64,000 bases of DNA from DATJGR01 sp963812255 (GCA_963812255.1 CAWEUM010000003.1:1375535-1439534); one strand, 5' to 3'; shown: positions 54,248 to 62,629, counted from the stretch's first letter. Made by a program: numbers and translations. Notes: generated by a model from the letters alone, not told the origin.

Positions 54248-54535
54248 GTGCGAATCCTTCAACCGGCTGCCGCGCTGCTCCTTTTGTCGAGTTGTCTGGT
54301 CTTCTTGCCTGGATGTTCCGCGGACAAGAAATCTTTAGATTCGCTCGCGGCAGAGGTTCGCTCTGAGGCGATTCGACAGAACCCTGCATTTGCGAACAAG
54401 CCCCTGAGGCTGGTTGGCGCAATACAAGACCAAGCAGGTGGCGTGACCAGTTGTGCATGCTTCAAGGTGTGCGATACGCAGGGAAGGTGTTCGGCCTGCA
54501 GTTGCTCGCCAGAAGGTTGCGGGAGCTGCGACTAG
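54248..54535 (+). CDS. small cysteine-rich lipoprotein
   Basis: 95 residues, GTG start. LLLLSSCLVFLPGCSADKK is a lipoprotein signal with lipobox LPGC. The middle is helical (LAAEVRSEAIRQNPAFANKP). The last 27 residues hold nine cysteines: SCACFKVCDTQGRCSACSCS then PEGCGSCD. A metal-binding or multi-disulfide tail on a membrane-anchored periplasmic protein is inferred. No family recognised. Confidence 0.6.
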   Translation: MRILQPAAALLLLSSCLVFLPGCSADKKSLDSLAAEVRSEAIRQNPAFANKPLRLVGAIQDQAGGVTSCACFKVCDTQGRCSACSCSPEGCGSCD

Positions 54536-54722
54536 GACTCGCGTCGAAGGACGTAGCTGGTCGATGTGGCTGATTCATGGCGTACCTTGAGCGTGATGGC
54601 TGTGGTGCCCAATCGTAGTCAAAGGTCGTTTCTGAAGAGACTTCTCTAGCGGAAGATGATCTGTTGAACGGGATGAGTGTTGGCTGGCTCGCTCCGAGTA
54701 GGCGACAGCGCGGTTAGGGGTT

Positions 54723-55043
54723 ATGGCGCAAGCAAAGTTCAGACAGCTCAACAAGCGGTCTCTGAAGGGGTTCGAGCAGAAGTTGAACGCCTTCTTCAGT
54801 CACCCGCGGCTGAAGGAGCTTGAGTCCGCTGATATCGAAGTCGGCCCGCTCCCACCAGGGACAACGTTTCTTGCAAAGGCGATACGGATTATCGACGGTG
54901 AGGTAGTTGGAGTTGTCGGTGGACCGGAGCCGTTAGACTTCGAGGCAGGCAACTATCTGGTAGAAACGAGTACGACTACCAGACTTGACGAACGTGGCAC
55001 AAGCAGTGAGACCGTGATACGGGTCTGGCAGAAGACGGCGTAG
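54723..55043 (+). CDS. small protein of unknown function, partner of the downstream hydrolase
   Basis: 106 residues. A basic N terminus (AKFRQLNKRSLKGFEQKLNA) is followed by a beta-rich part (IEVGPLPPGTTFLAKAIRII, VVGVVGGPEPLDFEAGNYLV, RLDERGTSSETVIRVWQKTA). No signal peptide and no family recognised. It ends 2 bp before the hydrolase start, so the two are co-translated and may work together. Confidence 0.6.
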   Translation: MAQAKFRQLNKRSLKGFEQKLNAFFSHPRLKELESADIEVGPLPPGTTFLAKAIRIIDGEVVGVVGGPEPLDFEAGNYLVETSTTTRLDERGTSSETVIRVWQKTA

Positions 55044-55045
55044 GC

Positions 55046-56362
55046 GTGACTACCCTAGGTACGGAGTATGGCTTTCTGGAAGTCTTCCCCCGGCAGGCGA
55101 CTCAGCGACGTGCAGATCGACGAGTAGTCCTGCTTCTGCATGGTTTGGGTGGAACTAAGAGCGATTGGGCATATCCGAACTGGCGAAAGTACGAGTGGAA
55201 TCATCGAGCGGACCCGCACAACCGCCACTCAGACAACCACTTGACCCCACCGTACTCCAATCCGCTGGACTGGCTTGATGCCGTAACCAACTTCTCACTT
55301 TCAGACCTGGATCCCGACATCCGGTGCTGGGAGGGAATGCTCCGGTCAGTCGGCCATACTGTGATCAACTACAGTCAAGACGGTCCACAGGATAAGGTCG
55401 AAGCTTCGTTGGAACAGCTTGAGACCTTGATCGTTCCATTCATTCGAAATGAAGTGTTGGTCGGGCCACTATCGGGCAAGAAGGTCGTGCTGTTGTGCCA
55501 CAGTAGGGGTGGGATCTTGGCTCGTGCCTACATCGGCGCAAATCAGTCCGATGCTGTCGAGTGGATAGAGCAGGTGATTACGCTCTGCTCTCCACATCAA
55601 GGCACACTTGCTCCTCTAGCAAAGAAAAAGCTGGCCGACGCGGCATTGGGGCTTCTTCTTGGGCCGATTCTTTCCCTCGCGCACGTTGATGCGTTGTTGC
55701 TCTCGGCTGTCAACAAGGTTACGGGCTGGTTTTCTGAGTCAGAAGGTGCTAATCAACTATTGCCTAACAATCAGGTCTTCGACACTCTGGCGGACCCGGG
55801 CGATGTACCACAGATTCCCTTCGCGACATTTGGGGGAACCTCTGTACGGTTTATGCGTTTGTATTATTGGCTCTATGAGCCGAGTAGTTTCGCCCCCAAC
55901 TTCTGGGACTTTCCTGATGTCCGGTTCGACTACGAACTGTATCCAGTTCAATTGCCGATAATCTCGCCGATGTTCGATCAACTTCCCGATGCTGTTGTAG
56001 ATGATGAACAAGACAACAACGAAGGAGACGGCTTGGTTGCCGATGCTAGGGCGCGCCTACCCGGAGCCCCCCACACGTCGTTTCCGATAAATCACGCAGA
56101 GGCGCTGTGGGACGAAGAATTGTTTCGGCGGATTGCGGCAATGTTGGGCACACCACTTGTCGGAGATGAAGTATTCGAGTGCGCGCAGGGGTTCATTGGC
56201 AATACACGAACCATGCAGTTCCACGACCCGTCACGTGAGAACACGAACTGCCAGCTCAGCGAGATTTTAGCCCCGACGAGCTTCAAATCAGAGGAAGAGG
56301 CTCTAGAGCTGGGGTACGACGGGTGCTACTGGTGCCTTCGAGAATTCCACACTCCAGGTTGA
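55046..56362 (+). CDS. lipase-like alpha/beta hydrolase with C-terminal Ada-type zinc module
   Basis: 438 residues, GTG start. RRVVLLLHGLGGTKSDWAYP gives the oxyanion region, VVLLCHSRGGILARAYIGAN the nucleophile Ser, EQVITLCSPHQGTLAP the lipase-type loop, DGLVADARARLPG an acidic candidate and FPINHAEALWDE the His. From about 385 a separate module follows: FIGNTRTMQFHDPS, CQLSEI, SFKSEEEALELGYDGCYWCL. The spacing IGN...H..S..C...F-S-EEA...GY-GC..C is that of the Ada metal-binding fold. No signal peptide. Codons are AT-richer than in the core. Confidence 0.75.
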   Translation: MTTLGTEYGFLEVFPRQATQRRADRRVVLLLHGLGGTKSDWAYPNWRKYEWNHRADPHNRHSDNHLTPPYSNPLDWLDAVTNFSLSDLDPDIRCWEGMLRSVGHTVINYSQDGPQDKVEASLEQLETLIVPFIRNEVLVGPLSGKKVVLLCHSRGGILARAYIGANQSDAVEWIEQVITLCSPHQGTLAPLAKKKLADAALGLLLGPILSLAHVDALLLSAVNKVTGWFSESEGANQLLPNNQVFDTLADPGDVPQIPFATFGGTSVRFMRLYYWLYEPSSFAPNFWDFPDVRFDYELYPVQLPIISPMFDQLPDAVVDDEQDNNEGDGLVADARARLPGAPHTSFPINHAEALWDEELFRRIAAMLGTPLVGDEVFECAQGFIGNTRTMQFHDPSRENTNCQLSEILAPTSFKSEEEALELGYDGCYWCLREFHTPG

Positions 56363-56384
56363 GATTCACGTTCCCTAAGATCTG

Positions 56385-56525
56385 CACTACTGTCGCGTTC
56401 GAACCTGACCTCAAGCGAGCTGCGACGGCTCAAACAACTCGAAGATGAGAACTCGCGTTTGAAGCGCCTGGTCGCCGATCTGACGTTGGACAAGCACATC
56501 CTGCAGGAAGGTCATCAAAAAAAAG
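56385..56525 (+). mobile_element. fragment of an IS3-family OrfA
   Basis: The forward frame reads LTSSELRRLKQLEDENSRLK and RLVADLTLDKHILQEG, the C-terminal helix of IS407/IS2-type OrfA proteins, with no start, orfB or ends nearby. Scrap of an element different from the one at 50537. Confidence 0.6.
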
Positions 56526-56562
56526 ATTTGAGCTTGCGCAGGGCGTGTCGGCTTGGGGGGAT

Positions 56563-56741
56563 TGAATCGCACCGGGATTTCCGGAGGCTCCATATCTTGA
56601 GAGGATGGAGCGATGAACAAATCAACGAGGTATTCCCCGGAGATCCGGGAACGGCGGTGCGCATGGTCTTCGAGCACGAGCGAGAACACAGCTCGCAGTG
56701 GGCGACGATCTGCTCGATTGCGACGAAGATTGGCTGTACAT
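56563..56741 (+). mobile_element. truncated second copy of the IS3 element (left end and start of orfA)
   Basis: Begins with the same end as the 53317 terminus (TGAATCGCACCGGGATTTCC), then a near-identical leader and orfA start (MNKSTRYSPEIRER). One G is lost after the RER codons, shifting frame, but MVFEHEREHSSQWATICSIA is still readable. Cut at 56741 by the IS21. Confidence 0.8.
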
Positions 56742-56831
56742 TGTCAACGCCGATTGAAAATTGACCCCTCTTGCTGCTGAGTCGCCGAAGTAAATTTGAC
56801 CCCCCCTGTCTGCGCGCTGGCTGACCTTTGG

Positions 56832-57621
56832 TCAGTCAGCCGGCGCGCTCTTCTTCCGATTGGTTGTGATGCCCGCTTTGCGTTTGTCTTTGAGTCGATA
56901 ACTTTCGCCGCGGCAGGCGACGATGTGGCCGTGGTGCAGCAGGCGATCGAGTAGCGCGGCCGTGAGTGTCGCGTCATCGGCGAGTGCGCCGGCCCAATCC
57001 GAGAACGACAGGTTCGAGGTGATGATGATCGAGCCACGCTCGTAGCGTTTGGCGATGACCTGGAACAGCAAGTTAGCTTCAGCACGACCGAACGGCAGAT
57101 AGCCGAGCTCGTCGATCACGAGTAATCGGGGTCCCAAGATCGCCCGGTTGAAGTACGACGTGAGCTGTTCTTTGCGATGTGCGGCAGCCAGCTGCAGCAT
57201 CAGGTCGGCGGCCGTGATGAAGCGCGTCTTGATGCGTGCCATTACCGCCCGATAGGCCAGCGCCAAGGCGAGATGTGTTTTACCCGTGCCACTCGGACCC
57301 AGCAGCACGACGTTCTCGGCGCGCTCGACGAAGGCGAGTGTGGCGAGTTCCTGGATCTGCGCTTTGGGCACACCGGTGGCGAAGCCGAAGTCGTACTCTT
57401 CCAAGCGTCTTGATCGCCGGCAGCGTCGCGAGCTTCAGCAGTATCTGCCGAGCGCGCTCATGACGCGCATCGAGTTCAGCCTTGAGCAGCCGCTCGAGGA
57501 AGTCGCTGAAGCTGACCGACTCGTTGGCAGAGGCTTGTGCAATGGCGCCATAGCCACTGGCAACCTGGTCGAGTTGCAGTGCTTCGCACAAGCTGGTGAT
57601 CCGATCGTCCTGTAAGTTCAT
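56832..57621 (-). pseudogene. istB: IstB helper ATPase, frameshifted
   Basis: Start MNLQDDRITSLCEALQLDQV at 57621 inside the istA stop. The first frame holds to LKLATLPAIKTL, then an extra G near 57404 shifts it; the other frame continues EEYDFGFATGVPKAQIQELA, Walker A LLGPSGTGKTHLALALAY and RLLVIDELGYLPFGRAEANL (Walker B). One base fewer would give 262 residues, the normal length. Confidence 0.85.
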
Positions 57622-58640
57622 TGGCTCACCACCAGCGCGTCGTAGCTCGACAACGGATGTTGCAGCGACTCGATCGGCGTCGGTACGGAGCGCGACAAGG
57701 CGTTGAGGTTCACCACCGTTCCCTCGTACGGCTCGAGATGCATGCGTTCCGCTTCGAAGCGATCGATCGGCCGTTGCTTGAGGTCGCTGTGGATGCGTAC
57801 GTTGGCCACGTCGCGTAGCCAACGGGTGACCTCGATGTTCGCCGTCTCGGCATCGACAACGAGACCCGACGCCTTGAACTGTGCACGCAACGGTACCCAG
57901 AAGCTGGACCGCAAGTAGCGGTTGAACCGTTCCACCTTGCCCTTGGTCTTGGCCCGATACGGTCGGCACAGACGGATCTTAAAACCCAGATCCTTGGCGA
58001 GTTGCAGCGCCTGCGGATGGAAACGGTGTTCACCGATGCCATAGGCATCACGATCCAGCACCACGGTCTTCATGTTGTCGAAGAGAACGTGTTCCGGCAC
58101 ACCTTGAAACGCTTCGAACGCGCGCCGCAGACAGGCGAGTACCGTCGTGAGCTTCTCATCGCGCACGAACTGGATGAACGTCATCCGGCTATAGCCCAGT
58201 GTCGCCACAAACGCTGACAGTCGATCCCGGCCGCGACGCATGACGATAAAGTCCGCCTGCATCTGCTGTCCAGGTGGCGTCTCGAAGCGCACCACCGGCT
58301 CGGCCGGGCGCCGTGGCTTCAGCGTCGCAAGCCACACCTTGAGCTGCGAGATCCCACCCGCATAGCCGAGTTCCCGAATCTCTCGGATCAGTACCGTCGC
58401 CGGGATCCAGTCCGGCTGCGCCGAGTCGACGCGGCACTTCAGGTACTCAACGAACGGATCGACCTTCGTCGAACGAGGCGAGCGCGGACCGTACCTCGGC
58501 GCCGACTCCACGCGCAGATACTTGCGCACCGTGTTGCGCGCCACCCCGAGATCCCGTGCGATCTCTTTGATCGACTTCCCACGTCGTGCCAGCACTTTGA
58601 TCTCCACCATCGTCTCCAAACTGTGCATGGCGTCGCCCAA
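57618..58640 (-). CDS. istA: IS21 transposase IstA
   Basis: 340 residues. N-terminal helix-turn-helix (RRGKSIKEIARDLGVARNTV). DDE core with PPGQQMQADFIVMRRGRDRL, EHVLFDNMKTVVLDRD and RPYRAKTKGKVERFNRYLRS (catalytic Glu). Length fits the short IstA group. The ATGA overlap with istB is intact. Confidence 0.92.
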   Translation of the reverse strand: MGDAMHSLETMVEIKVLARRGKSIKEIARDLGVARNTVRKYLRVESAPRYGPRSPRSTKVDPFVEYLKCRVDSAQPDWIPATVLIREIRELGYAGGISQLKVWLATLKPRRPAEPVVRFETPPGQQMQADFIVMRRGRDRLSAFVATLGYSRMTFIQFVRDEKLTTVLACLRRAFEAFQGVPEHVLFDNMKTVVLDRDAYGIGEHRFHPQALQLAKDLGFKIRLCRPYRAKTKGKVERFNRYLRSSFWVPLRAQFKASGLVVDAETANIEVTRWLRDVANVRIHSDLKQRPIDRFEAERMHLEPYEGTVVNLNALSRSVPTPIESLQHPLSSYDALVVSQ

Positions 58641-58717
58641 AGGGACGCCAGCTTACCCACTGCTACGGGGTCAGTTTTACTTCGGCGAGGGGGGTCAGTT
58701 TTACTCCGGCGCTAACA

Positions 58718-58851
58718 CCGACCGGCGTGTCACAGAACCGGTGGAGCTGCTGCCCGGCGATGTCATAGCATTTGGAGTCGAGCGATGGGAATTCCGACTT
58801 CCGACGGCGTGCGATGATTCGGATAAGCGGAAACACGAAGAGCGCGTCTGA
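58718..58851 (+). pseudogene. C-terminal tail of a gene cut by IS21
   Basis: Directly beyond the IS21 end the forward frame reads TEPVELLPGDVIAFGVERWE then FRLPTACDDSDKRKHEERV and stops at 58851. It looks coding (acidic/basic pattern, GDVIAFG) but only 43 residues remain. Family not recognised. Confidence 0.35.
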
Positions 58852-58870
58852 GGTCGCAGGGGGGATTCCA

Positions 58871-59148
58871 ATGATCCGACTGGCGAATCCGTTCGCCAAA
58901 GCTGCTTTGATCGCGGTGTTGATGCTCCTGTTGAACCTCGTTTTAATCTGGGGCGAATTTGATCTAGTAGCGACAACGAACAGAAGGGAGAGCTCCTCGG
59001 ACGCCTGTTCGCGCGCCATTTTTTCGCATTCCTTGCAACAGGCGTCGTGGCGACCTACCTGACTAAGCGAGTTGGCTGGTTGAGCGTGGCGGGCACATAC
59101 GTTTGCGCGGTCGCGGTCTTGGTGTTTCTTTCCGCAATGCTGGGATGA
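58871..59148 (+). pseudogene. small membrane protein gene with a one-base frameshift
   Basis: MIRLANPFAKAALIAVLMLL is followed by LNLVLIWGEFDLV in one frame. After about 58990 a different frame continues ELLGRLFARHFFAFLATGVV, ATYLTKRVGWLSVAGTYVCA and VAVLVFLSAMLG, then stops at 59148. Together about 92 residues with three membrane helices. The total length is one base short of a multiple of three. It follows the tail at 58851 by 19 bp. Confidence 0.5.
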
Positions 59149-60076
59149 AACGAAGGCTGCAACAGCCTCCGACTGCCAGCCAGGTACAATCTGCTCCTGG
59201 AGTTGACACCGCCGAGTATCGAATGCGGTGTGTGGTTCGTCTACCTGAACCATCGATGAAAAACGGTGATGTCTCGCCAGTGTTCTATCCGTTGTTAGTG
59301 GATAAGATTGTTTGAGGCAACTACATATGCCAGGCAGACCATTTCCCACTGAAGAGGACCTGATTGCGAGTGGCTATGCGAGGGTTGAATATGTTCGACG
59401 CCGTGAAATCCTCGCCGAGACATTGCGCAAGTTCCAAACCGCAGACCCGCCAGGCCGGTATCAAAAACTGGCGACCGCGAATCTGGTGCGATGGAAATCC
59501 GAAACCGCCGGGGTGCGCGCCGCTACAACACAAGCCCATCCTGGCCGGACGAACCCAAAACTGAACCGTTGTACACCTAACCGAGGAAGAGCGATGTCGC
59601 TGCGTGCATGGTCGAAGCCGTGGACTCACGCTCAAGCAAGCTCCATAGCGGTAAATCCGACGTTTCACTCTGCGTACCGTGCTCTTTCGTCATTTTCCGT
59701 AGCTGGAGAATGCGATGACGTGTCAATGCTTGGCAAGGGCGAAAGGCGCACAGCACACTCCGGGCATGGAAAGGATTCCGATTCCACCGCGTAGACGTCG
59801 AGGAGGTCGTCGCAAAGGCGAACGCGCTGTTGCCGTGCTCGGTACCGACGACCTTTTCAAACTGTTCGATTGCCATGATGTCGATGTACTTCTCGCGACG
59901 CTGGACCAATTGTGCGTTCACGCGCATGTCAGCGGATTTGGCGAGCAGCGGTTCGTTGCGGTCGTCGATCACCAGTTGCCGGTCGAACTGCGGGAGCGTG
60001 CTGTAGGGATCGCTGAAGCGGCGAGTGGCTGGGTGGGGTAGGGTGCACACTCCCGTTTAGGCACCGGAGGGATGTG
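59149..60076. other. accessory stretch with no secure gene
   Basis: From an ATG at 59327 the frame reads MPGRPFPTEEDLIASGYARV and EYVRRREILAETLRKFQTAD, which looks coding for about 60 residues, then loses that character though the frame stays open to 59794. On the reverse strand around 59840-60000 a frame with LVIDDRNEPLLAKSADMRVN also looks partly coding. Neither has a family match. The region ends with GTTTAGGCACC (60052-60062), just before the YCII gene. Confidence 0.35.
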
Positions 60077-60421
60077 ATGAGGTACATCATGCTCTTTCAT
60101 ATGCACGATGAAGCAAACTTGAGTGAGGATCAAAATCAGAAGTGCTTCAAGGAAATGATGCGTTTCGTAGATGACCTGAAATCGACCAACTCGTTGATCT
60201 TTGATTCACAGGTGTTTCAAAAGCCGGATGCCGTCCAATTTCCAGGAACGTCAGGCTCCAGGCTGCAGGCCCTGCCTAAACTGGGTGGCTTTTTTGTAAT
60301 TGATGTTCCGACTAATGAAGCTGCGATGGAACTGGCAGAACAGTGCCCGCACCGCCAGGTTGGCGCGGTTTCAATCTATCCACTGAATGAGACGCAGGAG
60401 AATGCCTACGTGGGAACATAG
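60077..60421 (+). CDS. YCII-related domain protein, probable gene cassette
   Basis: 114 residues from the ATG at 60077 (GGAGGG seven bases upstream). MRYIMLFHMHDEANLSEDQN, MMRFVDDLKSTNSLIFDSQV, GGFFVIDVPTNEAAMELAEQ and CPHRQVGAVSIYPL fit the YCII/DGPF fold, with conserved positions around the ferredoxin-like core. The family's role is poorly known. It ends 18 bp before an attC-like site, the layout of an integron gene cassette. Confidence 0.75.
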   Translation: MRYIMLFHMHDEANLSEDQNQKCFKEMMRFVDDLKSTNSLIFDSQVFQKPDAVQFPGTSGSRLQALPKLGGFFVIDVPTNEAAMELAEQCPHRQVGAVSIYPLNETQENAYVGT

Positions 60422-60439
60422 AGTTGAAGGTATCCAGGC

Positions 60440-60538
60440 GTCCAACATGAAGTTGAAGCGGACGTATCAACCCGTCGCGCAAGTTGCATTCTCAATCTGT
60501 CCGCCAGAACGTCCACGCCGATTGACTTGGTGTTAGGC
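60440..60538 (+). other. attC-like integron recombination site
   Basis: 99 bp. Outer boxes GTCCAAC (60440-60446, RYYYAAC) and GTTAGGC (60532-60538, GTTRRRY). Inside them ATGAAGTTGAAGCGGACG on the left pairs with CGTCCACGCCGATTGACTTG on the right (AAGT, GC and GGACG blocks line up, with unpaired bases), leaving a loop of about 45 bases. This is the imperfect stem of an attC. It lies right behind the YCII gene. Confidence 0.55.
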
Positions 60539-60584
60539 GGCACTTGATGTGTTGTCACAATCCCGAGCGAAGCGGAGGCTGGAG

Positions 60585-60659
60585 GTGATTCAAGGTTCCT
60601 GCCACTGCGGTGCTGTTCAATGGCAGCTCGCGGGGACCCTCACACTCCCAACACATGGA
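60585..60659 (+). pseudogene. N-terminal scrap of a GFA-family protein
   Basis: GTG 60585 with GGAGG close upstream gives VIQGSCHCGAVQWQLAGT, the standard start of the glutathione-dependent formaldehyde-activating (GFA) zinc-fold family, including its first CHC pair. After about 25 residues the match ends and the frame stops at 60710. It begins 46 bp after the attC-like site, so it may be the next cassette, truncated. Confidence 0.5.
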
Positions 60660-60744
60660 TCACCGTTCTCGATCACAACGTCCGAACGAGTGAATCGTCG
60701 CGCGCACAGATAATGTGCGCCTGTCACACGCGACCAACTGTGTC

Positions 60745-60975
60745 ATGGACTCTAACGATTTCCGCGAATGGTTCCGAACGATCCGGTTCTTCGAGCGGCA
60801 GAGGGGTTGGTATTTTCTGTCGCCTGACGGATTCGCGGTGGGCCCCTATGCGAGCGAACGCAATGCTGAGTCCCAGGCAGTTCGTCTCGCGAAGATCCTG
60901 AAGACGCTGAACGGCCAAAGCAGGCAGGTAGCCGTTATGGAGTTCGCGCTCGAAAACGCAGCCGCTACCGCCTAA
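60745..60975 (+). CDS. small DUF6316-like protein
   Basis: 76 residues. EWFRTIRFFERQRGWYFLSP then DGFAVGPYASERNAESQAVR matches the short RFF...WYF...G..GPF pattern of the DUF6316 family found in gammaproteobacteria. Function unknown. It stands alone just before the CRISPR array. Confidence 0.6.
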   Translation: MDSNDFREWFRTIRFFERQRGWYFLSPDGFAVGPYASERNAESQAVRLAKILKTLNGQSRQVAVMEFALENAAATA

Positions 60976-61096
60976 ACGCGCTACACGCGACGGTTCGTTG
61001 GAACCGGGTCACAGCCCCCGGGGTAGGGTTGCTCGCCAACATCGACCGCCGAACTGTGACCGATGCCAGCCCGATCGACTCGGCACGGCGCGGTGG

Positions 61097-61724
61097 CAAG
61101 GAACGAGCGCGTGCGCGGGGAACACTTCGTGGACATCAAGGGCGATGGCCGCAAAGGCGGTTCATCCCCGCGTGCGCGGGGAACACTAACTAACTGCGGC
61201 GATATGGCGCCACTCAGCGGTTCATCCCCGCGTGCGCGGGGAACACTGGCCAGCGCTCACCCGTGGCACACTGTTATCGGTTCATCCCCGCGTGCGCGGG
61301 GAACACTCGCTATGGCATGATGCGTTACTCGAGTCGGTCTCGGTTCATCCCCGCGTGCGCGGGGAACACGCACACTGGCCGCAATGTGCACGCAGCATTC
61401 GGTTCATCCCCGCGTGCGCGGGGAACACACATCGTCCGCCCTGATCGCGCTCGATTGCCGGTTCATCCCCGCGTGCGCGGGGAACACTCAGCGGCCATGA
61501 TTGTTGTGGAAGTAGGCGGTTCATCCCCGCGTGCGCGGGGAACACCCCAGAGCTCGGCATCGAACGTCGGATCATGGTTCATCCCCGCGTGCGCGGGGAA
61601 CACAGAAGTACCATTCTGGTAGCGGGTTGGGCATACGGTTCATCCCCGCGTGCGCGGGGAACACACCTGGAGAAGTCGGGGCCGTTGGGGATGGACGGTT
61701 CATCCCCGCGTGCGCGGGGAACAC
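61097..61724 (-). CRISPR. orphan CRISPR array, type I-E-like repeats, 11 repeats
   Basis: 29-bp repeats; on the reverse strand they read GTGTTCCCCGCGCACGCGGG and end ATGAACCG, the type I-E pattern. Repeats start at 61097 (degenerate in its left 12 bases), 61158, 61218, 61278, 61341, 61400, 61459, 61517, 61575 (T for C at the first base), 61636 and 61696. Spacers are 32, 31, 31, 34, 30, 30, 29, 29, 32 and 31 bases. The degenerate repeat at the left marks the old end, so the leader should be at the right, where an IS3 scrap begins 28 bases after the last repeat. No cas gene is in the window. Confidence 0.95.
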
Positions 61725-61752
61725 AACGTGGTGTTGCCGGTAGGTCGCGTCG

Positions 61753-61880
61753 GTTGCGGCACACGTCCCGCGTCGACATCTCAGCTTCCGATTCCTGCAA
61801 TATCCGTACGATCTGCTCCTCGGTAAATCGCTTCTTCATGGGCTCCTCCTCCGAGAAACCCTAACTTATCAGCTGGTCCA
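61753..61880 (-). mobile_element. IS3-family end fragment next to the CRISPR array
   Basis: On the reverse strand from 61880: TGGACCAGCTGATAAGTTAG (an IS3-type terminus), a GGAGGAGCC ribosome site, then MKKRFTEEQIVRILQESEAE and MSTRDVCR, the start of IS407/IS3-type OrfA. Homology stops near 61753 where CRISPR spacer-like sequence begins. The element's insertion or later deletion removed the leader. Confidence 0.75.
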
Positions 61881-61990
61881 ATTATCAGCAGGCGAGCCAG
61901 CAATAGAACTAACTGTTTAAGAACGGACTCGCATTAATAGTGAACGTTGTCGCACACTTCGTTGATGGGTGGCGGGGTAGAGTGGAGTGA

Positions 61991-62287
61991 ATGTCGGTAT
62001 ATCACCGGTTTCAGGATCTGGCGATCTCACAACAGATGGACTCGACTGGTAGAGCTTGCGGCAGACCGATGCAGAATATCGCCCAAAGTGATATTCCGCG
62101 CGTCAAGGCGTATGCAGGGCCGTTGCCACATGGGAAGCAGGGAATCGAATTCACCACCCTAGTACCACCTACGCATCAAATCGGTCCAACCGGAATGCTC
62201 GTCTATTGGGACGATGGTTCGCCCGGTGTAGTGAAGGTCTCACAAAACATGGTCTGCATTAACATTGCAGTTAACAGAATCCAGTAG
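61991..62287 (+). CDS. small protein of unknown function, first of a pair
   Basis: 98 residues. QNIAQSDIPRVKAYAGPLPH, GKQGIEFTTLVPPTHQIGPT and GMLVYWDDGSPGVVKVSQNM suggest a compact beta domain. No signal peptide or known motif. The next gene starts 12 bp on. Flanking DNA is AT-rich. Confidence 0.5.
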   Translation: MSVYHRFQDLAISQQMDSTGRACGRPMQNIAQSDIPRVKAYAGPLPHGKQGIEFTTLVPPTHQIGPTGMLVYWDDGSPGVVKVSQNMVCINIAVNRIQ

Positions 62288-62299
62288 TAGGTTCTCGCT

Positions 62300-62629
62300 A
62301 TGCGTGAAGTAACCGCAAGTGACATTCAGGAGCCGATGGTTCTAGCGCTCGTCGCCAACGTGCCTCTTTGGTTGGTTAGGAAGCTCCCGGTGAAGTTGAA
62401 GAAGCTCGATCCGCTAAGCGTTGCAGAGCCGTCGCTTGGCGCATCGATAATGCTTGAGACAGGCGAGCTTGCACTTATTGTCTATGGAACAGTAACCGAG
62501 AACCTTTTGGTGGAATTGCCAGCAAATTGGAACATCGAAGAAGGCATTCGTGCAGTTCTCGATGAGATACCAGTGGAAAAATATGTGTCCTGGCGGGCCA
62601 CCTCAGTCGGACGACCGCTCGCTCGCTAA
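62300..62629 (+). CDS. small protein of unknown function, second of a pair
   Basis: 109 residues. VTASDIQEPMVLALVANVPL, WLVRKLPVKLKKLDPLSVAE and ENLLVELPANWNIEEGIRAV look like a soluble alpha/beta domain. No family recognised. The short spacing to the gene before it suggests a two-gene unit, as in toxin-immunity pairs, but nothing in the sequence proves that. Confidence 0.5.
   Translation: MREVTASDIQEPMVLALVANVPLWLVRKLPVKLKKLDPLSVAEPSLGASIMLETGELALIVYGTVTENLLVELPANWNIEEGIRAVLDEIPVEKYVSWRATSVGRPLAR

Larger units (their letters stand above)
56742..58717 (-). mobile_element. IS21-family element
   Basis: Left end TGTCAACGCCGATTGAAAAT at 56742; right end, on the other strand from 58717, TGTTAGCGCCGGAGTAAAAC. 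Each end has two copies of a GTAAA--TGACCCC block, the multiple terminal binding sites of IS21. Carries istA and istB on the reverse strand. No target duplication is visible, so a neighbouring deletion is likely. istB is frameshifted, so this copy needs help to move. Confidence 0.8.

Noticed and set aside
61063..61743. Repetitive proteins with RARGT, RVRGEH and PACAGNT units
   Set aside because: These are translations of CRISPR repeats, not genes.
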